36,090 bases of DNA from Amycolatopsis echigonensis. Lineage in GTDB: Bacteria > Actinomycetota > Actinomycetes > Mycobacteriales > Pseudonocardiaceae. Shown here in pieces: positions 24,756-32,886 of the stretch; the first letter of the stretch is position 1; each line of letters opens with the position of its first letter. The notes beneath the pieces are model-generated. The model saw only the letters and a list, made by a program, of their open reading frames with translations. It was not told the origin of the DNA and ran no database searches. The stretch spans positions 1 to 36,090 of the forward strand of contig NZ_JACJHR010000085.1 of the NCBI RefSeq assembly GCF_014174495.1, given 5' to 3'. A program made the translations under genes and the position numbers.

Positions 24756-24835
24756 TCTACTGTGAAATAGAATCTGTGTCCAGATCTCCTGGTTCAACTT
24801 CAACCATAGAGTTTTTTTGAATCTGTATTAGGTAA
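24753..24835. promoter_or_regulatory. AT-rich promoter/operator region before acyl-CoA synthetase 1
   Basis: This stretch is markedly AT-rich within high-GC surroundings, including T7 at 24812-24818. It contains two operator-like sites: TAATCTACTGTGAAATA (24753-24769) and GAATCTGTATTAGGTAA (24819-24835). The second agrees in 12 of 17 positions with the reverse strand of the site at 35540-35556. GAATCTGT occurs twice (24770-24777 and 24819-24826). No convincing terminator hairpin for the upstream operon was seen here. Confidence 0.5.
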
Positions 24836-24893
24836 CGTGCTCGTGGGAGTCTACCGAGCGCCCGTGGCGGGACAACCAACGGAGGTTGGAGTC

Positions 24894-26540
24894 ATGACGA
24901 TCTCTCGATCGACCGAACCGGTGACGCGGTTCGTCGCGGACGGATTCTCGAGGTGGCCGTTGGACGACAGCGTTCCCTTGGTCGACCACACCGTCGGCGG
25001 CCTGCTCGAGCTGCGGGCTCGCGAGCGGGGTGACGCACCGGCGCTCGTCGGTACATCGCACGGTTCGGGCGAACTCCGGCGGTACACCTACATCGAGTTG
25101 CACACCGAAGCGTCCCGGGTGGCCCGCGCGCTTCTCGGTGCAGTGCGGCCCGGCGAATACGTCGCCATCTGGGCGCCGAACGTCGTCGAATGGCCGATCG
25201 TCCAGTACGGCGCGGCGCTGGCCGGCGTCACGCTCGTGGCGCTCAACCCCGTGCTACGCGCACACGAGTTGACCTACGCGCTGAACCACTCCGGCGCCGC
25301 TGCGCTGATCCACGCCGAGCGCAGCCGTGACTACCACCTCGCCGCCGTCGTGGGATCCGTGCAATCCGACTGCCCGGGGCTGCGCACGGTCGTCAACCTG
25401 TCCGAGTGGGACGACTGGCTCGGCGGGGCGGACCCCGAGGCCGCTCTTCCCGAAGTCGCCCCCGACTCACCGGGCATGCTGCAGTACACCTCGGGCACGA
25501 CCGGTGTGCCGAAGGGCGTTCTGCTCCGGCACCGGTCCTTGGTCAACGTCGCGAAGCTCACGCTGGAGACCGCGGACGCCGAGCCCGGTGCGGTCGCCTA
25601 CAACCCGCTGCCGATGTTCCACACGGCGGCTTGCGTGATCGGCACGCTCGGTCCGCTGTGGCTCGGCGGCTGCGTCTACCTCGCCGAGCGCTTCGACCCG
25701 GCGTCGGCGCTCGACACGATGCGCCGCGAAGGTGTCAACCTGCTGTTCTACGTGCCGACGGTTCTCAGGGCGATCATCGAGCTGGCGAGGACGCAGGACG
25801 ATCCGCCGGCGCTCAGGACGGTGCTGGGAGGCGCGGCCAACGTGCCGCGCGTGATGATCGAAGCCGCCGAGCAGCTCTTCGGTGCTTCGGTGCACAACCT
25901 GTTCGGGCAGACCGAACTCGCCCCGGTGCTGACGATGACGCGCCGCGATGATTCGCACGACGACCTCGTGCACACGATCGGGCGCCCGTTGCCGCAGGTG
26001 GAGTGCAAGATCATCGATCCCGCGACCGGTGGGGTCCAGCCGCTCGGGGTGGCGGGGGAGATCTGTGCCAGGGGATACCAGCAGCTTGTGGAATACCTGC
26101 ACGATCCGGAGGGAACGGCCCGGACGGTCGACGTGGACGGCTGGGTCCACACGGGCGACCTCGGCGCCATGGACGACCGCGGCATGATCACCCTGACCGG
26201 CCGGCTCAAGGACCTGATCATCCGCGGAGGAGAGAACATCGCCCCCGCCGAGATCGAGTCCTGCCTTGCCGAACACCCCGCCGTGATCGACGCTGTGGCG
26301 ATCGGCCTGCCTGACGAAAAGTGGGGTGAGGCCGTCGGCGCCGTCATCCACTTGCGGGGAGCGGAAACGGTGGGCCTCCGCGACGAGCTCGAACGGCACT
26401 GCCGCGAGCGCCTGGCGTCGTTCAAGGTCCCGCAGCGCTGGTTCCTCGTCGACGCCCTGCCGGTCACTCCGACCGGGAAGGTCCGGAAGTTCAAGCTCCT
26501 GGACGCGGTGACCGCCGGTGAGCTGTCCCCGCTGAAGTGA
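24894..26540 (+). CDS. Acyl-CoA synthetase 1 (AMP-forming, FadD-like)
   Basis: A 548-aa AMP-forming ligase that activates a carboxylic acid to its CoA thioester through an acyl-adenylate. ATG 24894 has GGAGG at 24881-24885; the open frame begins earlier (24837) without a ribosome site. The P-loop YTSGTTGVPKG is at 198-208, FGQTE at 337-341, GWVHTGDL to 423, GRLKDLIIRGGENI around 436-449, and the catalytic lysine is Lys529 in TPTGK. The architecture is that of medium-chain or aromatic/steroid-acid CoA ligases; the substrate cannot be read from sequence. It forms its own transcription unit, with AT-rich regulatory DNA on both sides. Confidence 0.93.
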   Translation: MTISRSTEPVTRFVADGFSRWPLDDSVPLVDHTVGGLLELRARERGDAPALVGTSHGSGELRRYTYIELHTEASRVARALLGAVRPGEYVAIWAPNVVEWPIVQYGAALAGVTLVALNPVLRAHELTYALNHSGAAALIHAERSRDYHLAAVVGSVQSDCPGLRTVVNLSEWDDWLGGADPEAALPEVAPDSPGMLQYTSGTTGVPKGVLLRHRSLVNVAKLTLETADAEPGAVAYNPLPMFHTAACVIGTLGPLWLGGCVYLAERFDPASALDTMRREGVNLLFYVPTVLRAIIELARTQDDPPALRTVLGGAANVPRVMIEAAEQLFGASVHNLFGQTELAPVLTMTRRDDSHDDLVHTIGRPLPQVECKIIDPATGGVQPLGVAGEICARGYQQLVEYLHDPEGTARTVDVDGWVHTGDLGAMDDRGMITLTGRLKDLIIRGGENIAPAEIESCLAEHPAVIDAVAIGLPDEKWGEAVGAVIHLRGAETVGLRDELERHCRERLASFKVPQRWFLVDALPVTPTGKVRKFKLLDAVTAGELSPLK

Positions 26541-26584
26541 TCCACCCGGCAGTGGCCACGGTTGTCCGCGAGCCGACCGTCAGT

Positions 26585-26601
26585 TAATCTAATATTGATT
26601 A
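26585..26601. promoter_or_regulatory. 17-bp palindrome before the Rieske operon, putative operator
   Basis: TAATCTAATATTGATTA, extended by one T and one A to perfect six-base arms TTAATC/GATTAA (26584-26602), is the best palindrome of the set. It matches the reverse strand of the site at 35540-35556 in 14 of 17 positions. A weak promoter, TTGTCC (26562-26567) and TAATCT (26585-26590) with 17-base spacing, would overlap it. The downstream ATG is at 26620. Confidence 0.65.
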
Positions 26602-26619
26602 AGCAACGAGGAGGTGCGC

Positions 26620-28359
26620 ATGGGCTCGGACATCGAGCAGCGGCGCTCCGTGCTCCGGTCCCGCTTCGAGACCTGGGTGCCCCGCACCCTGGACGGCTGG
26701 CTGGCGCACTGCGCCGACGAGTACGGCGAACGACCGTTCGTCATCACCGGCCAGCGCACCGTCGGCTACCGGGAAGTGGCGGCGTGGGCGGCCACGCTCG
26801 CCGACGGCCTGGCCGCATTGGGGGTGCGGCGAGGTGACCGGGTCGGCCTGCTGATGGCCAACCACCTGGAGTTCGTCCCGCTGAAGTTCGCGATCGCCGC
26901 GGCCGGGGCCGTGGCCATCCCGTTCAACTACCTGTACCGGCAGGAAGAGCTCGCCTACGTCCTCGCCCAGTCCGAGTGCTCGGTGCTGATCACGATGTCC
27001 GAGTTCGGCGGTCTCGACTACCCGGCGATGCTCGACGCGATCGCCCCGGGCTGGGAGCTGGGCGCGCCGGAACAGCTGCCGAGCCTGCGGCACGTCGTCG
27101 TGCTTCCCGGCGAGGGCTGGCACCGGGACGGGGTGCGCACGGTCGAAGGACTGGCCGAACTCGGTGCGGCAAATCCCGGGGCCGCGGACGACGCCTCCGC
27201 CAAGCCCGACGACGTCGGCGACATCCTGTACACGTCGGGGACCACGGGCGCGCCCAAGGGGGTGCTCGTGACTCATGACGCGGTGCAGCGCACGGCCTAC
27301 GCGTCGGCGCTCACCCGGGCGTTCGAGGACGGCCGCCGCATCCTCTTCTCGCTGCCCTGCTACCACATGTTCGGCTACGTGGAAGGGCTGCTCGCCGCGA
27401 TGGTCGTCGGCGGGGCGATCATCCCGCAGCCGGCGTTCGACCCGGTGCGCTACTTGGAAGGCATCGAGCGGCACCGGGCGACCGACATCCTGTGCGTGCC
27501 GACGATGACCGTGGCGCTTCTGGAACACCCCCGCCGCAAGGAGTTCGACCTCTCGTCGCTGAACGCGGTCCTCTCGGGAGCGGCGCCGGCGCCGGTGTGG
27601 CTCTGGGAACGCGTCCGGGACGAACTGGGTGCGACGGAGATCGTCACCGGCTACGGCATGACCGAGTGCGGCGGGGCGATGACCCTCAGCCTGCCGGAGG
27701 ACGACCTGACCTACGCGTCGGTAACGGTCGGACGTCCCAAGCTGGCAGGTGCCGCCGGCGTCGAGGACGCGGACGCCATCACGCAGTACAAGACCATCGA
27801 TCCTGAAACAGGTCACGACCTGCCACCTCACACCGAAGGCGAACTCGCGTCGCACGGGCCGACCCACATGCTCGGTTTCTGGCGCAAGCCCGACGAGACG
27901 GCAAAGGCGATCGCGGGCGGCTGGGTGCGTTCAGGCGACCTTGGCCGGGTCCGGGAAGACGGCTACCTCGAGCTGACCGGGCGGAGCAAGGAGCTGTACA
28001 AGAGCGGCGGCGAACTGGTCATGCCGAAGGAGATCGAAGAGCTGCTCAGCCGGCACGACGGGGTGAGCCAGGTCTACGCGATCGGGGTGCCCGACGAACG
28101 CTGGGGCGACGCGGGGTGCGTCTGCATCGTGCGGGCCCCGGAGGTCGAGATCACCGAGGACGTCGTCATCGCGCTCTGCAAGGAGAAGCTCGCCCGGTTC
28201 AAGGTACCCAAGCACGTGGTCTTCCTGGCGGCCGACGAGCTGCCGACCACGCCGACCGGGAAGGTCCAGAAGTTCCGCCTGGTCAAGCTGGCGCAGGAAC
28301 GGCTGGCCGCGGCCGGCACCCGAGAGAACGAGACGGACAAAGTGGAGGCGACCCCATGA
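26620..28359 (+). CDS. Acyl-CoA synthetase 2 (AMP-forming)
   Basis: A 579-aa AMP-forming ligase, first gene of the Rieske operon. ATG 26620 has GAGGAGG at 26608-26614. Motifs: YTSGTTGAPKG (204-214), GYGMTECG, SGDLGRVREDGYLELTGRSKELYKSGGE, and catalytic Lys548 in TPTGK. It differs clearly from the preceding synthetase, notably ELYKSGGELVMPKEIE in place of DLIIRGGENIAPAEIE. Its stop overlaps the start of the Rieske alpha gene, so it is produced together with the oxygenase, suggesting that the acid is activated before or after ring oxidation. Which comes first cannot be decided from the sequence. Confidence 0.93.
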   Translation: MGSDIEQRRSVLRSRFETWVPRTLDGWLAHCADEYGERPFVITGQRTVGYREVAAWAATLADGLAALGVRRGDRVGLLMANHLEFVPLKFAIAAAGAVAIPFNYLYRQEELAYVLAQSECSVLITMSEFGGLDYPAMLDAIAPGWELGAPEQLPSLRHVVVLPGEGWHRDGVRTVEGLAELGAANPGAADDASAKPDDVGDILYTSGTTGAPKGVLVTHDAVQRTAYASALTRAFEDGRRILFSLPCYHMFGYVEGLLAAMVVGGAIIPQPAFDPVRYLEGIERHRATDILCVPTMTVALLEHPRRKEFDLSSLNAVLSGAAPAPVWLWERVRDELGATEIVTGYGMTECGGAMTLSLPEDDLTYASVTVGRPKLAGAAGVEDADAITQYKTIDPETGHDLPPHTEGELASHGPTHMLGFWRKPDETAKAIAGGWVRSGDLGRVREDGYLELTGRSKELYKSGGELVMPKEIEELLSRHDGVSQVYAIGVPDERWGDAGCVCIVRAPEVEITEDVVIALCKEKLARFKVPKHVVFLAADELPTTPTGKVQKFRLVKLAQERLAAAGTRENETDKVEATP

Positions 28360-29636
28360 CCGCGACGGTGCCGAACACGGCCGCACCGGACTCGCGACCC
28401 GACTACGCGTCGTTGATCCACCCCGACCGGGTACACGGATCCCTGTACACGGATCCCCGGATCTTCGCCGAGGAACTGGAGCGGATCTGGTACCGCTCGT
28501 GGGTCTACGTCGGTCATGTCAGCGAGGTTCCGCAGCCGAACGACTACGTCCGCAAGAACATCGGTCCGCAGGACATCGTCATGACGCGCGACCGCGCCGG
28601 CGATGTTCACCTGCTGCTGAACCGCTGCGCGCACCGCGCGAACCTCGTGTGCGAGGACGCCCACGGCAACTCCGGCTCGTTCCGGTGCCCGTACCACGGC
28701 TGGACGTACCGGAACACCGGCGAGCTGCTCGGCTACCCGTACAACAAGGGCTACGGCGGCAAGGGCAAGCTCGAACTCGGCATGGGCCGGGTGCCGCGGG
28801 TCGAGACCTACCAGGGCTTCGTGTTCGGCAGCTTCGCCGAGGACGGTCCGAGCCTGGCCGAGCATCTGGGTGCCGCCGCCGGCGAGCTGGACCGCCTCGC
28901 CCGGTTGTCGCCCGAAGGCGAGATCGAGCTGAACGCGGGCTGGCTCAAGCACCGCACGCGCGCGAACTGGAAGCTGCTGGCGGAGAACGAGACCGACGGC
29001 TACCACCCGCAGTTCGTCCACGGCTCGATCTTCAGCGTCACCGGGAGCCCGATCGGAGCGCTCTACAGCGACCAGTCCACGGCGGTGACGCGCAACCTCG
29101 GCAACGGGCACAGCGAGAACGACCTGCGCCCGGAGTTCCGGAAGTTCGGCGAACCGATGCGCTGGTTCGGCACGACCGAGGAACGCGTGCCGGACTACGT
29201 GGCGAAGATGCGTGAGAAGCACGGCGACGCGGCCGAGGAGATCCTCATCGAAGGCGCCCCGCACGTCATGATCTTTCCCAACTTGTTCATCGCCGAGATC
29301 CAGGTCTTCGTCATCCAGCCGCTGTCGGCCGACGAGTGCATCCAGCACTCGACCGCCGTGCAGCTGAAGGGCGCGCCGGAGCTGAACAAGCGCATGGTGT
29401 CCCAGTCCATCGGCTCGGTCGGGCCAGCCGGGATGCTGCTCGCGGACGACACCGAGATGTACGAGCGCAACCAGCGCGGAGTCGCGATGCTGCAGCCGGA
29501 ATGGCTCGACCTACGCCGTGGATTGCACCGTGAGCAGGTCGACGAGCGCGGGCTGAAGATCGGTACGGCGACGGACGAGACCGGGATGCGCGGCTTCTGG
29601 TCGCACTACCGCACGCTGATGGAGGCGGACAAGTGA
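28356..29636 (+). CDS. Rieske non-heme iron oxygenase, alpha subunit
   Basis: A 426-aa catalytic subunit of a ring-hydroxylating oxygenase. The Rieske [2Fe-2S] ligands are Cys91, His93, Cys111 and His114 (CAHRA...CPYHGW). The catalytic domain has NWKLLAENETDGYH, with Asp214 as the expected electron-bridging residue, iron ligands His217 and His222, and probably Asp364 or Asp365 as the third. ATG 28356 overlaps the synthetase stop, with GGAGG at 28344-28348. The length and linked beta subunit resemble the benzoate/dihydroxylating type. No ferredoxin or reductase gene is present in the window, so electrons must come from proteins encoded elsewhere. The substrate is unknown. Confidence 0.95.
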   Translation: MTATVPNTAAPDSRPDYASLIHPDRVHGSLYTDPRIFAEELERIWYRSWVYVGHVSEVPQPNDYVRKNIGPQDIVMTRDRAGDVHLLLNRCAHRANLVCEDAHGNSGSFRCPYHGWTYRNTGELLGYPYNKGYGGKGKLELGMGRVPRVETYQGFVFGSFAEDGPSLAEHLGAAAGELDRLARLSPEGEIELNAGWLKHRTRANWKLLAENETDGYHPQFVHGSIFSVTGSPIGALYSDQSTAVTRNLGNGHSENDLRPEFRKFGEPMRWFGTTEERVPDYVAKMREKHGDAAEEILIEGAPHVMIFPNLFIAEIQVFVIQPLSADECIQHSTAVQLKGAPELNKRMVSQSIGSVGPAGMLLADDTEMYERNQRGVAMLQPEWLDLRRGLHREQVDERGLKIGTATDETGMRGFWSHYRTLMEADK

Positions 29637-30118
29637 CTGCGCCGACCACATTGGACATCCGGCAGGTCGAGCAGTTCCTCTACCGCGAGGGCCGCTACGC
29701 CGACGAGCATGACTACGACGCGTGGGAAGCGCTGTGGACCGACGACGCCCTGTATTGGGTGCCGGCCGGTGACGACGCCGTCGACCCGTCGACGCAGGTC
29801 TCGGTGATCTTCGACAACCGCAACCGGATCTCGACCCGGCTCAAGCAGCTGCGGACGGGCAAGCGGTATTCACAGTCACCGCCGTCTAACCTTCGCCGGG
29901 TCATATCCAACGTCGAGATCCTTGAAGAGGACGGCGGTGACACGGTCGTGGGCGCGAACTTCGTCCTGGTGGAGTCCCGGATCCGAGGCACGGAGATCTG
30001 GGCGGGCCGGACTACGTACCGGTTGCGGGTGATCGACGGCGAGATCCGCTTGGCCTACAAGAAGGTTCTCCTCGTCAACAGCGACCAGCCGATTCCGACG
30101 ATGGCGTTCCTCATCTGA
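29633..30118 (+). CDS. Rieske oxygenase, beta (small) subunit
   Basis: A 161-aa NTF2-like small subunit that supports the alpha3beta3 hexamer; it has no cofactor. GTG 29633 overlaps the alpha stop (GTGA), with GGAGG just upstream. Typical features are the acidic start EQFLYREGRYADEHDYDAWEALWTDDALYWVP (described here by its first and last parts: residues 13-45), SNVEILEEDGGDTV, and the C-terminal YKKVLLVNSDQPIPTMAFLI, which resembles beta subunits of benzoate- and biphenyl-type enzymes. Pairing with the preceding alpha gene is certain from position. Confidence 0.94.
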   Translation: MTAPTTLDIRQVEQFLYREGRYADEHDYDAWEALWTDDALYWVPAGDDAVDPSTQVSVIFDNRNRISTRLKQLRTGKRYSQSPPSNLRRVISNVEILEEDGGDTVVGANFVLVESRIRGTEIWAGRTTYRLRVIDGEIRLAYKKVLLVNSDQPIPTMAFLI

Positions 30119-30138
30119 GGTCCGGGAAGGGAGACACC

Positions 30139-30396
30139 ATGCCGGACGACGGCAAGGCAGGCGAGCTGCACGGCCCGGAGACCCTGGGGATTGTCGGCAG
30201 CGAATTCGCCGAGGTCGACGTGCGCGTGGACACCACCGCGAACGGGCCGCGCCTGCGCTTGGAGGACGTGCGGACCGGCCGGGTCCGCTTCCTCGACGCG
30301 CTGGAGCTGGAGACGATCGTGTGGCTGCCGGAGGGGCACCTGCAGCAGCTGCTCGACCCGTCGGCGGACCGGTGGCGCGAGAGCGCCCGGCCCTGA
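30139..30396 (+). CDS. 85-residue protein linked to the Rieske oxygenase
   Basis: A small soluble protein (85 aa) with GGGAG before ATG 30139 and a stop that touches the start of the next gene (TGATG). It reads as a beta-rich domain: EFAEVDVRVDTTANGPRL, then EDVRTGRVRFLDALELETIVW. I recall similar short proteins beside actinobacterial oxygenase genes, sometimes labelled dihydrodiol dehydrogenase without clear basis; it is far too short for such an enzyme and has no nucleotide-binding motif. A structural or assembly partner of the oxygenase is a guess from context only. Confidence 0.75.
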   Translation: MPDDGKAGELHGPETLGIVGSEFAEVDVRVDTTANGPRLRLEDVRTGRVRFLDALELETIVWLPEGHLQQLLDPSADRWRESARP

Positions 30397-31664
30397 TGCC
30401 GGAGACGATCACCGAGCCCGGGCTGCTGGACCTCAGCCGCTACATCCGCTCCGGCGACACCGTCGTGTGGGGCCAGGCTTGCGGCGAACCCCAGACCCTG
30501 ACCGAGACGCTGCTGGCGCAACGCGCGTCCATCGGCCCGTTTCGGTGCTTCCTGGGCATCCCGGCGGCGAGGACGGTACGGCCCGAGCACGGCGACCACG
30601 TCCGCTTCGTCTCGTACTGCGGCAGTGGCGGCAACAAGAAGCTGTACGCCGATGGCGTGCTCGACGTCGTTCCGAGTCACTATTCGACGTTGCCGCACCT
30701 GCTGGCCGGCGGCTCGCTGCGTGCCGATGTCGTCCTGATCCAGGTCGCGCCTGCGGGCGCGGACGGCCGACACAGCCTCGGCCTGGCCGACGACTACGTG
30801 AGCGCGGCCATCCCCGGTGCCCGGGTGGTCATCGCGGAGGTCAACGACCAGGTACCGCGCACTCCGGGAGACTGGATGCCGAGGACGGCCGACTTCGACG
30901 TCGTCGTGCACACCTCGCGGGCGCCCGCGGAGATGCCGCCCCGGGCGATCACCGCGCAGACCCAGCGGATCGCCGAGCACGTTGCCGGGCTGATCGACGA
31001 CGGTGCCACCCTGCAGTTCGGCATCGGCGCCCTGCCGGAGGCGGTGCTTTCGCAGCTGACCGACCGCACCGATCTCGGGGTGCACTCCGGGCTGCTCAAC
31101 GACACGGCCGCCGAGCTGATGGCGGCCGGAGTCATCACCAACGCGCGCAAGAGCGTCGACCGGGGCCGCTCGGTCGCCGGCCTGCTGATGGGCACGCGGA
31201 GGCTCTTCCGGTTCGCGGACGGCAACCCGGCGATCCAGCTGCGCGGAACCCGGTACACCCATGACCCCTCGGTGCTCGCCGCACAGGACCGCCTGGTCGC
31301 GGTGAACTCGGCGGTCGAGGTCGACCTGACCGGGCAGGTCAACGCCGAAGTCGCCGGTGGGCAGTACGTCGGCGCGGTCGGCGGTGCCGTCGACTTTCTG
31401 CGCGGAGCCTCTCGGTCGCACGGCGGGAAGCCGATCGTCGCGCTGCCGGCGATGTCGGGCGGGACGAGCAAGATCGTCGCGCGGCTGTCCGGTCCGGTGA
31501 GCACCGCCCGATGCGACGCCGGGTTCATCGTGACCGAGTACGGGGTCGCGGACCTGCGCGGTCAGCCGCTGAAGGTCCGCCGGGAACGGATGCTCGCGGT
31601 CGCCCATCCCGAACAGCGGCCCGTGCTCGAGGCCGCGATCGACAACGCAGGAGTTCCGGTATGA
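30396..31664 (+). CDS. Acetyl-CoA hydrolase/CoA-transferase family protein
   Basis: A 422-aa protein of the 4-hydroxybutyrate/butyrate CoA-transferase and acetyl-CoA hydrolase family. The two alpha/beta domains are recognisable from ATLQFGIGALPEAV (205-217), NSAVEVDLTGQVNAE (304-318) and the ending FIVTEYGVADLRGQPLKVR. In characterised transferases the segment HSEM/HTEM supplies the glutamate that carries the CoA; here it reads HSGLLND, with Gly232 at that position. The protein may hydrolyse CoA esters or use another residue. It overlaps the preceding stop by one base and the following gene by four. Role: probably moves or removes CoA on a pathway acid. Confidence 0.88.
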   Translation: MPETITEPGLLDLSRYIRSGDTVVWGQACGEPQTLTETLLAQRASIGPFRCFLGIPAARTVRPEHGDHVRFVSYCGSGGNKKLYADGVLDVVPSHYSTLPHLLAGGSLRADVVLIQVAPAGADGRHSLGLADDYVSAAIPGARVVIAEVNDQVPRTPGDWMPRTADFDVVVHTSRAPAEMPPRAITAQTQRIAEHVAGLIDDGATLQFGIGALPEAVLSQLTDRTDLGVHSGLLNDTAAELMAAGVITNARKSVDRGRSVAGLLMGTRRLFRFADGNPAIQLRGTRYTHDPSVLAAQDRLVAVNSAVEVDLTGQVNAEVAGGQYVGAVGGAVDFLRGASRSHGGKPIVALPAMSGGTSKIVARLSGPVSTARCDAGFIVTEYGVADLRGQPLKVRRERMLAVAHPEQRPVLEAAIDNAGVPV

Positions 31665-32866
31665 GACGAGCTGCCCTGGTCACCCCGCTGCGCACCCCGG
31701 TCGGGACCTTCGGCGGCGGGCTGCGCCCGTTGCCCGCCGAAGAGCTCGCGGCCTTGGTGATCAAGGCGGTCGTCGAGCGGTCCGGCATCGACCCCGCGAG
31801 GATCGACGACGTCGCGTTCGCCCAGTCCTACGCCAACTCCGAAGCGCCGTGCATCGGCCGGTGGGCGGCGCTTCGAGCCGGGCTGCCGGTCGAGGTACCC
31901 GGCTTCCAGACCGATCGTCGCTGCGGTGGCGGGCTCCAGGCCGTCGTCACCGCGGCGATGATGGTGCAGACCGGGGCCGCCGACGTCGTGCTCGCCGGCG
32001 GCGTGGAAAGCATGAGCAACATCGAGTACTACTCGACGACCTCGCGATGGGGCAGCCGTGCGGGCACGGTGTCCCTGTACGACCGGCTCGACCGCGGGCG
32101 CGAACGATCTCAGCCGGAGGATCGCTTCGGGAAGATCAGCGGGATGATCGAAACCGCCGAAAACCTCGCGCGGCAGTACAGCATCACCCGCGACGAGGCC
32201 GACGAGTTCGCGGCGCGCAGCCACCAGCGTGCCGCCGCGGCCTGGGAGGCCGGCCGGTTCGACGACGAAGTGGTGGCCGTCGACGTTCCGCAGCGCCGCG
32301 GCGAGCCAGTCCGATTCGCTCGCGACGAGGGCGTTCGCCCGGACTCGACAGCTGAAACTCTCGGGCGCCTGCGGACGCTCATGCCGTCGGGCACCGTCAC
32401 CGCCGGGAACTCCAGCCAGCAGAACGACGCGGCCGCCGCGTGCCTGGTCGTGGCCGAGGACAAGCTCGGCGAGCTGGGTCTCGAACCGTCCGGGTACCTG
32501 CGTGGGTGGGCCGCGGCCGGCTGCGAGCCCGCGACCATGGGCATCGGGCCCGTGCCCGCCGTGCGCAAGCTGTTCGACCGCACCGGTGTCTCCTTCGACG
32601 ACCTGGATCTGATCGAGGTCAACGAGGCGTTCGCGTGCCAGGTGCTGGCGGTGCTCAAAGGCTGGGGCGTCAAGGAGGACGAGGTCGCGGACCGGCTCAA
32701 CGTCAACGGGTCCGGGATCTCCCTCGGACACCCCATCGGCGCGACCGGCGTCCGGATCCTGACGACGATGCTCCACGAGCTGCGCCGCCGCGGTGGCGGC
32801 CTCGCCCTGGAATCGATGTGCATCGGCGGTGGCCAGGGCATGGCCGCCTTGATCGAAACGGCCTGA
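31661..32866 (+). CDS. Thiolase (acetyl-CoA C-acetyltransferase type)
   Basis: A 401-aa thiolase with a complete active site: nucleophile Cys88 (DRRCGGGLQA), NEAFA from Asn321, His357 in GHPIGATG and Cys387 in MCIGGGQG. It overlaps the CoA-transferase stop (ATGA) and has AGGAG at 31649-31653. It belongs to the degradative thiolases that release acetyl-CoA or propionyl-CoA from 3-ketoacyl-CoA. It is distinct from the thiolase at 17634 (DRRCGGG versus DRQCGSS), so two chain-shortening steps or two substrates are likely in the pathway. Confidence 0.94.
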   Translation: MRRAALVTPLRTPVGTFGGGLRPLPAEELAALVIKAVVERSGIDPARIDDVAFAQSYANSEAPCIGRWAALRAGLPVEVPGFQTDRRCGGGLQAVVTAAMMVQTGAADVVLAGGVESMSNIEYYSTTSRWGSRAGTVSLYDRLDRGRERSQPEDRFGKISGMIETAENLARQYSITRDEADEFAARSHQRAAAAWEAGRFDDEVVAVDVPQRRGEPVRFARDEGVRPDSTAETLGRLRTLMPSGTVTAGNSSQQNDAAAACLVVAEDKLGELGLEPSGYLRGWAAAGCEPATMGIGPVPAVRKLFDRTGVSFDDLDLIEVNEAFACQVLAVLKGWGVKEDEVADRLNVNGSGISLGHPIGATGVRILTTMLHELRRRGGGLALESMCIGGGQGMAALIETA

Positions 32867-32886
32867 CCGGCCGGGAAACGAGAGCG

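Noticed and set aside
24756..24820. Possible terminator for the MaoC-crotonase operon with a T7 run
   Set aside because: No stable stem precedes the T-run; the region is better explained as an AT-rich promoter/operator island.
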